DNA of 64,000 nt from Halopseudomonas formosensis. Lineage in GTDB: Bacteria; Pseudomonadota; Gammaproteobacteria; Pseudomonadales; Pseudomonadaceae. Location of the stretch: assembly GCF_900115905.1 (NCBI RefSeq), contig NZ_FOYD01000006.1, positions 1 through 64,000 on the forward strand. The letters are read 5' to 3'. The notes below the pieces were generated by a model. The model saw only the letters and a list, made by a program, of their open reading frames with translations, searched no databases and was not told the DNA's origin. The translations under genes were made by a program, and so were the position numbers. The first letter of the stretch is position 1. Each line of letters starts with the position of its first letter. This document shows positions 1 through 8,384 of the stretch, in pieces.

Positions 1-430
1 CGAAGGAACAGGCATATGCAGCCATACCTGTGTAGCGCAGGCTGATAGCACACAAGGTTAAACACAGAGAGGTAAAGCACTCCCCCAGGTTGCGAAGGCA
101 ATCAGCAATGTGATGACAATCCAGGTCAAACCGGTGTATCGAAAACCTGAGGAGGGACAGGGCCAACCAGGCCGCGTGCTCGATAAGGACGATACACAGC
201 GACTGCTCATCAAGGCCCGCAGCTCTGTGCTGCACATGGAGGCCGGATATACGACAGACAACCTGCTCTTGTCATTGACTGTTGAATGCCTTGCAATGAG
301 GGAGGAGACCATATACGTCCCTCCCGGGCGGGTTCACGGCACCCCGTCAGTCTGGATCAAATCACCGCAGAGTCAGCTTCCCGGGAACGTCGAGCACCAG
401 TTCGATGGGCGGAGTCGCCTGAGCCACCAC

Positions 431-450
431 GGACGAGCTGGTGCTCGTCC
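431..450. repeat. GGACGAGC palindrome, copy 1
   Basis: A near-perfect 20-base palindrome with 8-base arms (GGACGAGC and GCTCGTCC) around a 4-base centre. Three further copies occur in this window at 560, 1956 and 60504, all between genes and most beside a CCCGGG tract. It behaves like a REP-type dispersed element. Confidence 0.75.
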
Positions 451-559
451 CCCCCGGCCGGGCAGACGAAATCCATCAGTCTGGATTAAACCACCGCTGA
501 GCCAGCGTCCCGGGAACGTCGAGCACCAGCTCGATGGACGTGGTCGCCTGAACCACCGC

Positions 560-579
560 GGACGAGCCGGTGCTCGTCC
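560..579. repeat. GGACGAGC palindrome, copy 2
   Basis: The same palindrome with CGGT in the centre, sited 11 bases beyond the stop codon of the minus-strand symporter. It could fold at the 3' end of that mRNA, but no T-run follows, so a terminator role is unproven. Confidence 0.75.
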
Positions 580-589
580 CCTCCCGGGC

Positions 590-1837
590 TCAGGCGCCCT
601 GGTATTCGGCGCCGTCGTCCGCCAGCTTCTGCACTACCAGACTGCCGATGATGTCGCCTTCCACGTTCACTGCCGTGCGCACGGTATCCAGCAGCCGGTC
701 GATCGGCAGCAGTATGGCGATGGCCTCGGCCGGCAGCCCGACGGCCTGCAGCACCATGACCATGGTCACCATGCCGGCACTGGGGATGCCCGGCGCCCCG
801 GCCGAGGCGATCATCGCCGTCATGAACACCACCAGCTGCTGCACCAGGGTCAGCTCCACACCAATCAGGTTGGCCACGAACAGCGCCGCGGCCGCCTCAT
901 ACAGGGCGGTGCCGTCCATGTTCACGGTGGCACCCAGCGGGATGACGAATCCGGCAATGCGCCGCGGCACGCCCAGGTTCTGTTCGGCGCAGCGCAGGGA
1001 GATGGGGATGGTCGCCGAGCTGGAGCTGGTGGCGAAGGCCGTGACCAGCGCCTCCCGGGAGCCACGGAAGAACCACAGCGGGGATTTGCGCGTTACCGCA
1101 TACAGCAGCGCGGGCAGCACCACCGCGCCGTGGAACAGGGTGGTGGCAAAGATCAGCACGATGAAGCCGAGCATGCTCAGCAGCAGGGTCACATCCTGCT
1201 CGGCGACCAACCGAATCAGCAGGGTCATGATGCCCAGCGGCGCCAGCCACATGATCCAGCTGATGATGCGCAGCAGCATGTCGAGCAGCTCCTGCATCAT
1301 CTGCAGTATGGTCTGGTAGCGCTGCCCGCCGGCTACCAGTGCCACACCGATGAAAATGGCGAACATCAGGACCGAGAGGATGTCTCCGTTGGTGAAGGCC
1401 TGGAAGGGGTTCTTGAACAGCCCGGAGAGAAAGTGCTGGAAGAATTCCGGCATGCTCATCTGCCGGACCTCGAAGTCCTGCATGGCATCGGCAAACATGG
1501 CCAGTGACATGCCCGCTCCGGGCTTGAAGATATTGGCCACCACCAGTGCCAGCAGCATGGCCAGCGCCGTGGTCAGGGCAAAGAACAGCAGCGTGGTGAT
1601 CCAGACCCGGTGGACCTGATGGTGGGCCTGCAGGCTCGCCACCCCGACTACAATGGAGGTGAAAACCAGCGGGATCAGGATCATCTTCAGCAGGCCGATG
1701 AACACCGAGCCGATCAGGCTGCTGGCATAGAGCACCCCACCACGCAGGCCGGCATCATCGGGAAGCAGGCCGATCAGCCAGCCGACGAGAACACCGATGG
1801 CAGCAGCAATGAAGATCAGGCGGTTGAGACTGGGCAC
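590..1837 (-). CDS. Dicarboxylate/amino acid:cation symporter (DAACS family)
   Basis: A 415-residue inner-membrane secondary transporter of the GltP/DctA family, which imports acidic substrates with Na+ or H+. The serine-rich reentrant motif SSSSAT is at residues 271-276, NMDGT at 306-310, and Asp384, Arg387 and Asn391 have the spacing of the substrate-binding Asp/Arg/Asn of the archaeal aspartate transporter GltPh. The arginine suggests an acidic substrate such as glutamate, aspartate or a C4-dicarboxylate. I chose the GTG at 1837 because AAGGAGAA stands 5 bases before it; an ATG 33 bases upstream has no such site. It stands alone, and the exact substrate is not determinable. Confidence 0.9.
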   Translation of the reverse strand: MPSLNRLIFIAAAIGVLVGWLIGLLPDDAGLRGGVLYASSLIGSVFIGLLKMILIPLVFTSIVVGVASLQAHHQVHRVWITTLLFFALTTALAMLLALVVANIFKPGAGMSLAMFADAMQDFEVRQMSMPEFFQHFLSGLFKNPFQAFTNGDILSVLMFAIFIGVALVAGGQRYQTILQMMQELLDMLLRIISWIMWLAPLGIMTLLIRLVAEQDVTLLLSMLGFIVLIFATTLFHGAVVLPALLYAVTRKSPLWFFRGSREALVTAFATSSSSATIPISLRCAEQNLGVPRRIAGFVIPLGATVNMDGTALYEAAAALFVANLIGVELTLVQQLVVFMTAMIASAGAPGIPSAGMVTMVMVLQAVGLPAEAIAILLPIDRLLDTVRTAVNVEGDIIGSLVVQKLADDGAEYQGA

Positions 1838-1955
1838 GGCGCTTCTCCTTGATAACCAGTGCGCAAGCATACCTCAGGTAGCCGTGGTCGGCAGGCGTAG
1901 CGCAGGTGCGCTACACCCCGGGTGGGTCAGCATTGACGTAACGCGCTGGCCACTT

Positions 1956-1975
1956 GGACGAGCTGGTGCTCGTCC
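1956..1975. repeat. GGACGAGC palindrome, copy 3
   Basis: The palindrome again, with TGGT in the centre and CTCCCGGGG beside it, in the 185-base gap between the 3' end of the acyl-CoA synthetase gene and the 5' end of the symporter gene (both minus strand). The gap also holds a smaller palindrome, GTAGCGCAGGTGCGCTAC, near 1899-1916. Confidence 0.75.
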
Positions 1976-2022
1976 CTCCCGGGGTAAGAGCGCTATCGGA
2001 GCTGGAGAGCCCCGGACCTGGA

Positions 2023-3705
2023 TCAGCGCGAGGAGATGCAGTCGGCCTGCTGTTCCAGCCAGGCGACCGCGTCCACGCGGATGCGCTTCTTGTCCAGCTT
2101 GCCGACGCTGGTCTTGGGAATCTCATCGACCACGGCGATCTGGGTCGGCACCGCCCACTTGTTGATCCGCCCTTCATCGACGAAGGGTTGCAGATGAGTC
2201 GCCAGCAGCGTGGCGTCCATCGGCTCGCCGGGGGCGACCACCACCAGGGCGAAGGGGCGCTCGTCCCAGCGCGGGTCCGGCACGCCCACCACCGCCACAT
2301 CGCGGACCGAGGGGTGCAGGCTGATCAGGCTTTCCAGCTCCAGGGAGGACAGCCACTCGCCGCCGGTCTTGATCACGTCCTTGATGCGGTCGCGGATCTC
2401 GATGCTGCCGGTATGGTCGATGGCCGCGACGTCGCCGGTGTGCATCCAGCCGTGCTGCCACAGCTCGGCGCTCTTTTCCGGCTCCTTGAAGTAGCCCTGG
2501 GTCAGCCAGGGGGCGCGCAGCACCAGTTCGCCCTGGGTATGCCCATCGTGGGGCAGGAAGTTGCCCTGCTCGTCCATCAGCCTGGCTTCCACCATGGGTA
2601 CCGGTACGCCGGCCTTGATCTTGTAGGTGATCTGTTCCTCCTCACCGGCTGCCTCGATCTGCAGGTTGGTGTAGCCGGCGGAAATAAGCGGGCAGGTCTC
2701 GGACATGCCATAGGCCGCCGACAGACGTATGCCGCGCGCCCCTGCCGCCTCGTACAGGCCCCGGGTCAGGGCGCTGCCGCCGATGATGATCTTCATGCCG
2801 CCGAAGTCGTACCCGCGGGCGGCCTCGGCGTTCAGCAGCATCTGCAGGATGGTCGGCACGCAGTGGGAATAGGTGACCTTCTCCTGCTGAATCAGCCGGA
2901 CCAGCAGCTCGGGCTCGTAGCGGCCGGGGTAGACCTGCTTCACCCCGAGCAGGGTCGCGGTGTAGGGCATGCCCCAGGCATGCACATGGAACATGGGGGT
3001 GATGGGCATGTAGACGTCGCGGTTGCTCATCATCCGCTCTTGCCCCAGGCTGTTGAGCATGCCGGCCTGGGTCAGGGTATGCAGTACCAGCTGCCGGTGG
3101 GTGAAATACACGCCCTTCGGATTGCCGGTGGTGCCGGTGGTATAGAAGGTGGTGGCCACCGAGTTCTCGTCGAAGTCGGGGAAGTCGTAGTGGCTGTCCG
3201 CTGCAGCCAGCAGCGCTTCATACTCGCCGACAAAACCACGCAGCTCAGCGGTACGGGTGCCATCGTCGGTGAGCAGAATGGTGCTGGTCACCGTGGTCAG
3301 TTGCGGCTCGACTGCCTGATACAGCGGCAGGAACTCGCTGTTGACCAGCACCATGATGTCATCGGCGTGGTTCATGGTGTAGATGATCTGTTCCGGCGAC
3401 AGGCGCACGTTAACCGTATGCAGTACCGCGCCGATCATGGGCACCGCGAACATGCACTCCAGATAGCGGTGACTGTCCCAGTCCAGCACGGCCACGGTGT
3501 CGCCGGCCTTGACCCCGGCAGCGGTCAGCGCGCCGGCCAGGCGATGGATGCGCTCGATGAAGGTGGCATAGTCGTAACGGCTGATGTCCCGGTAGACGAT
3601 TTCCTGCGAGGCTTCGTAGCGAACCCCGGAAAGCAGCAAATTCTTGATCAGCAGCGGCGTTGAATGCGCCTGCTGGGTGGGCGGCAAAATCCGTGTCTTC
3701 AACAT
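2023..3705 (-). CDS. Acyl-CoA synthetase (AMP-binding), AlkK-like
   Basis: A 560-residue acyl-adenylate ligase that would activate a fatty acid to its CoA thioester using ATP. The P-loop-like signature TTGTTGNPKG is at about 189-198. The C-terminal part carries the HTGD motif, the IRDRIKDVIKTGGEW hinge/lysine region and the SSLELE stretch typical of the medium-chain AlkK subgroup. The ATG at 3705 is preferred over an upstream in-frame start at 3828 because AGAAAGG precedes it and family similarity begins there. It is transcribed away from a thiolase and a short-chain dehydrogenase, which suggests joint work in fatty acid or related acyl-CoA breakdown. Chain-length preference cannot be read from sequence. 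Confidence 0.88.
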   Translation of the reverse strand: MLKTRILPPTQQAHSTPLLIKNLLLSGVRYEASQEIVYRDISRYDYATFIERIHRLAGALTAAGVKAGDTVAVLDWDSHRYLECMFAVPMIGAVLHTVNVRLSPEQIIYTMNHADDIMVLVNSEFLPLYQAVEPQLTTVTSTILLTDDGTRTAELRGFVGEYEALLAAADSHYDFPDFDENSVATTFYTTGTTGNPKGVYFTHRQLVLHTLTQAGMLNSLGQERMMSNRDVYMPITPMFHVHAWGMPYTATLLGVKQVYPGRYEPELLVRLIQQEKVTYSHCVPTILQMLLNAEAARGYDFGGMKIIIGGSALTRGLYEAAGARGIRLSAAYGMSETCPLISAGYTNLQIEAAGEEEQITYKIKAGVPVPMVEARLMDEQGNFLPHDGHTQGELVLRAPWLTQGYFKEPEKSAELWQHGWMHTGDVAAIDHTGSIEIRDRIKDVIKTGGEWLSSLELESLISLHPSVRDVAVVGVPDPRWDERPFALVVVAPGEPMDATLLATHLQPFVDEGRINKWAVPTQIAVVDEIPKTSVGKLDKKRIRVDAVAWLEQQADCISSR

Positions 3706-3838
3706 GGGTACGACCTTTCTTTTATTGGGCTTGTTCTTGAGCCGGTCACAGCAGCTGCTGGCTCCTGCGAGCACTATAGCCAGCCTGCAACCGCACTGCC
3801 ATCGCAGTTTTGTGACCCGATCATACAAAGCTTTGCCG

Positions 3839-3868
3839 TCGACAATAAGGGGTAAATCGGCGTATAAA
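3839..3868 (+). promoter_or_regulatory. Possible sigma-70 promoter for the thiolase gene
   Basis: TCGACA (3839-3844) and TATAAA (3863-3868) are 18 bases apart, in the 212-base gap between the divergent synthetase and thiolase genes. The match is moderate and no operator was recognised. Confidence 0.35.
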
Positions 3869-3917
3869 GTCGATTGATGACCACAGATAAACGATCAGTC
3901 ACATTTCAGGAGTTGGT

Positions 3918-5096
3918 ATGACCGAGAACATCGTAATCGTCAGCGGCGTGCGCACCCCCATGGGCGGCTTCCAGGGCAGCCTGTCGAGCCTGACGGCGGT
4001 GGACCTGGGCGCACTGGTAATCCGCGAGGCCGTGGCCCGGGCCGGTATCGACGGCGCCGATGTACAGGAAGTGATCATGGGCTGCGTGCTGCCCGCAGGT
4101 CTGAAGCAGGGCCCGGCTCGCCAGGCCGCGCTCAACGCCGACCTGCCCGTTTCCACCGGCTGCACCACCATCAACAAGCTGTGTGGTTCGGGCATGAAGG
4201 CGGTGATGCTGGCCCATGACGCACTCAAGGCCGGCTCCAATCAGGTGATGATTGCCGGCGGCATGGAAAGCATGTCCAACGCCCCCTACATCATGGAGAA
4301 AGCCCGTGGCGGCCTGCGCATGGGGCACGGGGAAATCAAGGACCACATGTTCCTCGACGGTCTGGAGGATGCACGCACCGGACGCCTGATGGGCTCCTTC
4401 GCCCAGGAAACCGCAGACAGATACGGCCTGACCCGCGAGCAGATGGACGCCTATGCCATCGAATCCCTGACCCGGGCCAAGAAGGCCATCGAGGACGGCT
4501 CGCTGGACAGTGAAATCATTCCGGTCACCGTCAGCACCCGCAAGGGTGATGTGGTGGTCAAGGACGATGAGCAGCCGCACAACGCCAACATCGAGAAGAT
4601 CCCCAGCCTGCGCCCGGCCTTCGCCAAGAACGGCACCATCACCGCAGCCAATGCCAGTTCCATTTCCGATGGCGCCAGCGCGCTGGTGCTGATGACCGAA
4701 TCCGAAGCCACCCGGCGCGGACTCAAGCCGTTGGCCCGCATCGTCGGCCATGCCACCCAGAGCCAGGACCCGAGCGAGTTCACCATAGCGCCGGTCGGCG
4801 CCATGACCAACCTGTTCCGCAAGGTGGGCTGGAGCAAGGAGGATGTGGACCTTTTCGAGATCAACGAGGCCTTCGCCATGGTGACCATGCTGGCCATGCA
4901 GGAACACGGTCTGGATCACTCCAGGGTGAACATCTTCGGCGGCGCCTGTGCCCAAGGGCACCCGGTGGGCTCGACCGGTTCGCGACTGATCGTCACCCTG
5001 ATCAACGCCCTGCAGAAGACCGGCGGCAAGCGCGGTGTGGCTTCGCTGTGCATTGGCGGGGGCGAAGCGACCGCCGTGGCAATCGAATTGCTGTAA
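3918..5096 (+). CDS. Acetyl-CoA acetyltransferase (thiolase)
   Basis: A 392-residue thiolase that joins two acetyl-CoA to acetoacetyl-CoA or runs the cleavage reaction. The catalytic residues fall at Cys89 (NKLCGSG), His348 (GHPVG) and Cys378 (LCIGGG), the same numbers as in the well-studied biosynthetic thiolase of Zoogloea, and the length is standard. CAGGAG precedes the ATG. The neighbours are an acyl-CoA synthetase (divergent) and a hydroxyacyl-CoA dehydrogenase-like SDR (same strand). No phaC/phaB or full beta-oxidation set is adjacent, so whether it serves breakdown or synthesis is undecided. Confidence 0.93.
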   Translation: MTENIVIVSGVRTPMGGFQGSLSSLTAVDLGALVIREAVARAGIDGADVQEVIMGCVLPAGLKQGPARQAALNADLPVSTGCTTINKLCGSGMKAVMLAHDALKAGSNQVMIAGGMESMSNAPYIMEKARGGLRMGHGEIKDHMFLDGLEDARTGRLMGSFAQETADRYGLTREQMDAYAIESLTRAKKAIEDGSLDSEIIPVTVSTRKGDVVVKDDEQPHNANIEKIPSLRPAFAKNGTITAANASSISDGASALVLMTESEATRRGLKPLARIVGHATQSQDPSEFTIAPVGAMTNLFRKVGWSKEDVDLFEINEAFAMVTMLAMQEHGLDHSRVNIFGGACAQGHPVGSTGSRLIVTLINALQKTGGKRGVASLCIGGGEATAVAIELL

Positions 5097-5140
5097 CTGG
5101 CCATCCAAGCAACAACACTGGTTTATGTATCACCATTCAC

Positions 5141-5175
5141 CAGCCACCGCGCCCTTGCCAAGGCGCGGTGGGCTG
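5141..5175 (+). other. Strong intergenic hairpin
   Basis: CAGCCACCGCGCC (5141-5153) can pair with GGCGCGGTGGGCTG (5162-5175), a 13-base-pair stem with one bulge, in the 128-base gap between thiolase and SDR genes. No T-run follows, so it is more likely an mRNA-processing or stabilising structure, or a weak terminator, than a standard intrinsic terminator. Confidence 0.5.
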
Positions 5176-5224
5176 CTCGACACTGTCGGCCATTTTCAGC
5201 GTAGCCCTATTCCAGGAGACTCCC

Positions 5225-6130
5225 ATGAGCGACATCCGTTTTGAAGACAAGGTCGTTATCGTAACCGGCGCCGGCGGCGGCATCGGCCGGGCGCATGCCC
5301 TGCTGTTCGCCAAGCATGGGGCCAAGGTCGTGGTCAACGACCTGGGTGGCAGCACCCAGGGAGAAGGCGCCAACAGCGAAGCCGCGCTGAAGGTCGTGGA
5401 AGAAATCAAGGCCGCTGGCGGCACCGCCATCGCCAACCCGGACAGCGTTGTGGATGGCGACAAGATCGTACAGTGCGCCATGGATAACTTCGGCCGGGTG
5501 GATGTCGTCGTGAACAACGCCGGCATCCTGCGCGACAAGAGTTTTGCCAAGATGACCGACACCGACTGGGATCTGGTCTACAAGGTTCATGTGGAAGGGG
5601 CCTACAAGGTCACTCATGCTGCGTGGAACCAGATGAAGGAGCAGAACTTCGGGCGCATCATCTTCACCTCCTCCACCTCCGGCATCTACGGCAACTTCGG
5701 TCAGGCCAACTACGGCATGGCCAAGCTCGGCCTCTATGGTCTGACCCGCACCCTGGCCATTGAAGGCCGCAAGAACAACATCTTCGTCAACGCCATTGCC
5801 CCCACCGGCGGCACCCGCATGACCGAAGGCCTGTTCCCGCCCGGTGCCTTCGAGAAGCTCAAACCCGAACTGGTCAGCCCGCTGGTGGTCTATCTGTGCT
5901 CCGAACACTGCCAGGAGACCGGCAGTCTGTTCGAAGTGGGTGGCGGCTGGATGGGCAAGGTGCGCTGGGAGCGCTCGCTGGGCATCGGCTTCAACCCGGA
6001 TGAAGGCTTCACTCCCGAGGACGTTCAGGCCAACTTCGAGCAGCTGTGCAGCTTCGAGAACGCCGTGCATCCGAAAGACAACATCGAAGCGCTGAAAGAG
6101 CTGATGCAGAACATTCAGAAATTCAGCTGA
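5225..6130 (+). CDS. SDR-family (3R)-hydroxyacyl-CoA dehydrogenase-like protein
   Basis: A 301-residue short-chain dehydrogenase. The cofactor motif TGAGGGIG is at 14-21, NNAG at 97-100, and the catalytic set Ser150, Tyr163, Lys167 (YGMAK) is intact. The long N-terminal insertion around NDLGGSTQGEG and the extended C-terminus resemble the dehydrogenase half of peroxisomal multifunctional enzyme type 2, so oxidation of 3-hydroxyacyl-CoA is the best guess. The ATG at 5225 follows a CAGGAG site; an open frame runs further upstream but lacks one. It lies downstream of the thiolase on the same strand and ends at a good terminator. Confidence 0.85.
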   Translation: MSDIRFEDKVVIVTGAGGGIGRAHALLFAKHGAKVVVNDLGGSTQGEGANSEAALKVVEEIKAAGGTAIANPDSVVDGDKIVQCAMDNFGRVDVVVNNAGILRDKSFAKMTDTDWDLVYKVHVEGAYKVTHAAWNQMKEQNFGRIIFTSSTSGIYGNFGQANYGMAKLGLYGLTRTLAIEGRKNNIFVNAIAPTGGTRMTEGLFPPGAFEKLKPELVSPLVVYLCSEHCQETGSLFEVGGGWMGKVRWERSLGIGFNPDEGFTPEDVQANFEQLCSFENAVHPKDNIEALKELMQNIQKFS

Positions 6131-6148
6131 TCCGATAGCTGTGCAGGA

Positions 6149-6178
6149 AAACCCGCGCCGGCAACGGAGCGGGTTTTT
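6149..6178 (+). terminator. Intrinsic terminator after the SDR gene
   Basis: AAACCCGC (6149-6156) pairs with GCGGGTTT (6169-6176), running into a T-run. It ends the thiolase-SDR unit. Confidence 0.85.
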
Positions 6179-6255
6179 CATTTCCGCTTTCCCTGTGCCG
6201 GCCTCACCAGTAGAATTTCGCGCCTAACCGCTGGAGCAAAGGAAATCAGCAGGCC

Positions 6256-6978
6256 ATGAAAGTCATCACCGTCCGTGATTACAACGAATTGAGCGCCAAA
6301 GCCGGCCAGCTCATCACCGACCTGATACGCAGCAAGCCAGACTGCACGCTGGGACTGGCCACCGGCGGCACCCCCCTTGGGACCTACCAGTATCTGGTGG
6401 AACGCTATCGTGCCGGCGACATCACGCTGAAGGATGTGCAGACGTTCAATCTGGATGAGTACTGTGAACTGCCGCGCAGCCATGAGCAGAGCTATTACCG
6501 CTTCATGCAGGACAACCTGTTCCTGCATGTTGACCTGCGCCCGGAAAACGTCCACATCCCCTGCACCGAGGACTGCGACCCGCAGGTCCAGTGCGACGAA
6601 TACAACCGCCTGCTGAACAGCGCCACAGTGGACCTGCAGCTGCTCGGTATCGGCAGCAATGGCCATATCGGCTTCTGCGAGCCGGGCACCTCCTTCGATC
6701 AGGAAACCTTTCTCACCTCCCTCAGCGAAGAGACCCGCCTGGATAATCAGCGCTTTTTCAGTTCACTGGATGAAGTGCCCCACAGCGCAATCACCATGGG
6801 CATCGCCAACATCCTGCGCGCCCGCTCGATCCTGCTGATCGCAAGCGGCAAGGGCAAGGCCAGGTGCATCGCCGACCTGGTGAACGGACCGATCACCGAG
6901 CAGGTACCTGCCACTGCCTTGCGGCTGCATGATGATGTGACTGTGATTGTGGATGAGGAGGCGGCGAGTTTGTTGTAG
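6256..6978 (+). CDS. nagB: Glucosamine-6-phosphate deaminase
   Basis: A 240-residue cytosolic enzyme that converts glucosamine-6-phosphate to fructose-6-phosphate and ammonia. It shows LGLATGGTP (32-40), the NLDEY motif with Asp67-Glu68, and GIGSNGHIGF (131-140) with His137 and Glu142. The length and the Asn in SNGHIGF resemble the shorter Bacillus-type enzyme rather than the E. coli form. Cys141 stands where most family members have Asn (GFNEP). No nagA, nagK or PTS gene adjoins, so the source of substrate is unclear and acquisition by transfer is possible. AAAGGAAA lies upstream of the ATG. Confidence 0.88.
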   Translation: MKVITVRDYNELSAKAGQLITDLIRSKPDCTLGLATGGTPLGTYQYLVERYRAGDITLKDVQTFNLDEYCELPRSHEQSYYRFMQDNLFLHVDLRPENVHIPCTEDCDPQVQCDEYNRLLNSATVDLQLLGIGSNGHIGFCEPGTSFDQETFLTSLSEETRLDNQRFFSSLDEVPHSAITMGIANILRARSILLIASGKGKARCIADLVNGPITEQVPATALRLHDDVTVIVDEEAASLL

Positions 6979-7045
6979 GGGAAGGCGGGTGGATGGGAGG
7001 CCTGGGGTGTTGAGCCTTCCCCCTTGGGCGTCCTTCGGCCGCCAA

Positions 7046-7173
7046 TCGCAGCGGGGGCGCTGCTCCTACATTATCAGCTTGTGAGACGGTACCCAACCCG
7101 CCGGTTCACTGGACCACTCGGGGTTACAAAACGGGCTCCCTTGCCTGTAGGGGCACCGCCCTCCGCTGCGAAG
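7046..7173. repeat. Inverted pair of GTAGGAGC-type REP elements
   Basis: A reverse copy (7046-7070, reading CGCAGCGGGGGCGCTGCTCC then TACA) and a more diverged forward copy (7146-7173, TGTAGGGGCACCGCCCTCCG then CTGCGAAG) face each other about 75 bases apart between nagB and speC. This head-to-head arrangement is that of a REPIN. Other family members are at 14927 and 29149-29353. Confidence 0.7.
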
Positions 7174-7180
7174 CAGCCCC

Positions 7181-7213
7181 CGGCGGCAGGCATTAACTCA
7201 ATACCTGCCGCCG
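7181..7213 (-). terminator. Hairpin at the 3' end of speC
   Basis: CGGCGGCAGG (7181-7190) pairs perfectly with CCTGCCGCCG (7204-7213), 8 bases beyond the speC stop codon. It lacks a T-run on the speC strand, so termination is likely assisted or the stem protects the 3' end. Confidence 0.5.
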
Positions 7214-7220
7214 ACTTCGA

Positions 7221-8384
7221 TCAGACGTAAAACGCTTCCAGCGGCGGGAAACCGTTGAACTCGATGGAACTGTAGCTGGTGGTGTAGGCACCGGTGGACA
7301 GCCAGTACAGACGGTCACCGATGGCCAGGTTCAGCGGCAGGCCATACTTGTAATCCTCGTACATGATGTCGGCACTGTCGCAGGTCGGGCCGGCTATCAC
7401 CGCTTCTTCCAGCTCACCACGCTTGTCGGTCCAGATCGGGAATTTGATCGCCTCGTCCATGGTTTCCACCAGGCCGGAGAACTTGCCCACGTCGGTGAAC
7501 ACCCAGCGCTCCAGCGCGGTGTGCGACTTGCGCGAGATCAGCACCACTTCACTGACCAGCACGCCGGCGTTGGCGATCAGGGAACGGCCGGGCTCGAGAA
7601 TGATCTCGGGCAGCTCGTCACCGAAGTCCTCCTGCAGGAACCGGGTAATCTCTTCAGCATAGGTCTGCAGGGTGTTGGTCTTGGTCAGATAGTTGGCCGG
7701 GAAGCCACCACCCATGTTGATCATCTTCAGGGTGATGCCGTCCTCTTCCTTCAGACGCTCGAAGATCACCTTGACCTTGGCGATGGCCGCGTCCCAGGCG
7801 CCGATGTCACGCTGCTGGGAACCGACGTGGAAGGACACGCCATAGGGCTCCAGACCCAGCTGACGCGCCAGCACCAGCAGGTCCATGGCCATGTCGCTCT
7901 GGCAACCGAACTTGCGCGACAGCGGCCAGTCTGCGGTGGTCGAACCTTCGGTGAGGATGCGTACATAGACCCTGGAGCCCGGCGCGGCCTTGGCGATATT
8001 GCGCAGGTCGGCTTCGGAGTCGGTGGCGTACATGCGCACACCCTTCTCGTAGAAAGCGCGGATGTCCTTCGACTTCTTGATGGTGTTGCCGTAACTGATC
8101 TGTTCCGGCTTGACGCCCAGCGCCAGCACCTTCTCCAGCTCGTAGATGGAGGCGATATCGAAGTTGGAACCCTTGTCCCGCAGCAGGCTCAGGACCTCGT
8201 TGGCGGGGTTGGCCTTGACCGCGTAAAACACCTTGGCATAGGGGAAGCCGGCGACCAGGTCGTCGTAGGCACGGTCGATGGTTTTCAGGTCAACGACCAG
8301 AAAGGGGGTTTCGTGCTGGTCGGCACAGGCGCGAATGCGGCTGAAGGTCTCGCGGTCGAAATACTCGTCAAGCTTGATGGTCAT
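7221..8384 (-). CDS. speC: Ornithine decarboxylase (alanine-racemase fold)
   Basis: A 387-residue PLP enzyme that decarboxylates ornithine to putrescine, the entry to polyamine synthesis. PLP-binding Lys57 is in FYAVKANP, the phosphate-binding glycines are in MGGGFP, and Cys335-Asp336 in GPTCDS are the catalytic pair from the partner subunit of the dimer. Length and motifs agree with Pseudomonas SpeC; it is the eukaryote-like fold-type III enzyme, not the large E. coli type. GGAG stands 9 bases before the ATG. It stands alone behind a long, structured leader. A lysine decarboxylase activity in addition cannot be excluded. Confidence 0.93.
   Translation of the reverse strand: MTIKLDEYFDRETFSRIRACADQHETPFLVVDLKTIDRAYDDLVAGFPYAKVFYAVKANPANEVLSLLRDKGSNFDIASIYELEKVLALGVKPEQISYGNTIKKSKDIRAFYEKGVRMYATDSEADLRNIAKAAPGSRVYVRILTEGSTTADWPLSRKFGCQSDMAMDLLVLARQLGLEPYGVSFHVGSQQRDIGAWDAAIAKVKVIFERLKEEDGITLKMINMGGGFPANYLTKTNTLQTYAEEITRFLQEDFGDELPEIILEPGRSLIANAGVLVSEVVLISRKSHTALERWVFTDVGKFSGLVETMDEAIKFPIWTDKRGELEEAVIAGPTCDSADIMYEDYKYGLPLNLAIGDRLYWLSTGAYTTSYSSIEFNGFPPLEAFYV

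Larger units (their letters stand above)
1..589. other. Gene-free region with repeats
   Basis: No convincing gene is seen on either strand. A short minus-strand frame (58-312) ends in a hydrophobic stretch but matches no family I recognise and lacks a clear ribosome site. The right half is filled by a two-unit tandem repeat and two copies of a palindrome, listed separately, which run up to the stop codon of the symporter gene. Confidence 0.5.
347..590. repeat. Two-copy 129-bp tandem repeat
   Basis: Two imperfect copies lie head to tail at 347-475 and 476-590. TCAGTCTGGAT opens both (347 and 476), CCGGGAACGTCGAGCACCAG is shared, and each copy closes with the GGACGAGC palindrome followed by a C-rich CCCGG tract. 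Corresponding positions differ by exactly 129 throughout, so no insertions or deletions separate the copies. The second copy ends against the stop codon of the minus-strand symporter gene. The sequence CTCCCGGGCGGG just before the first copy (320-331) resembles the end of a unit, so an older partial copy may lie upstream. Confidence 0.8.

Noticed and set aside
58-312. 84-codon minus-strand frame near the window start
   Set aside because: One hydrophobic stretch but no ribosome site, no family and no partner; not enough to call a gene.
110-1507. Long plus-strand open frame across the symporter gene
   Set aside because: It is antisense to a clear DAACS transporter, has biased composition (His, Gln, Arg, Gly) typical of GC-rich shadow frames, and has no motif.
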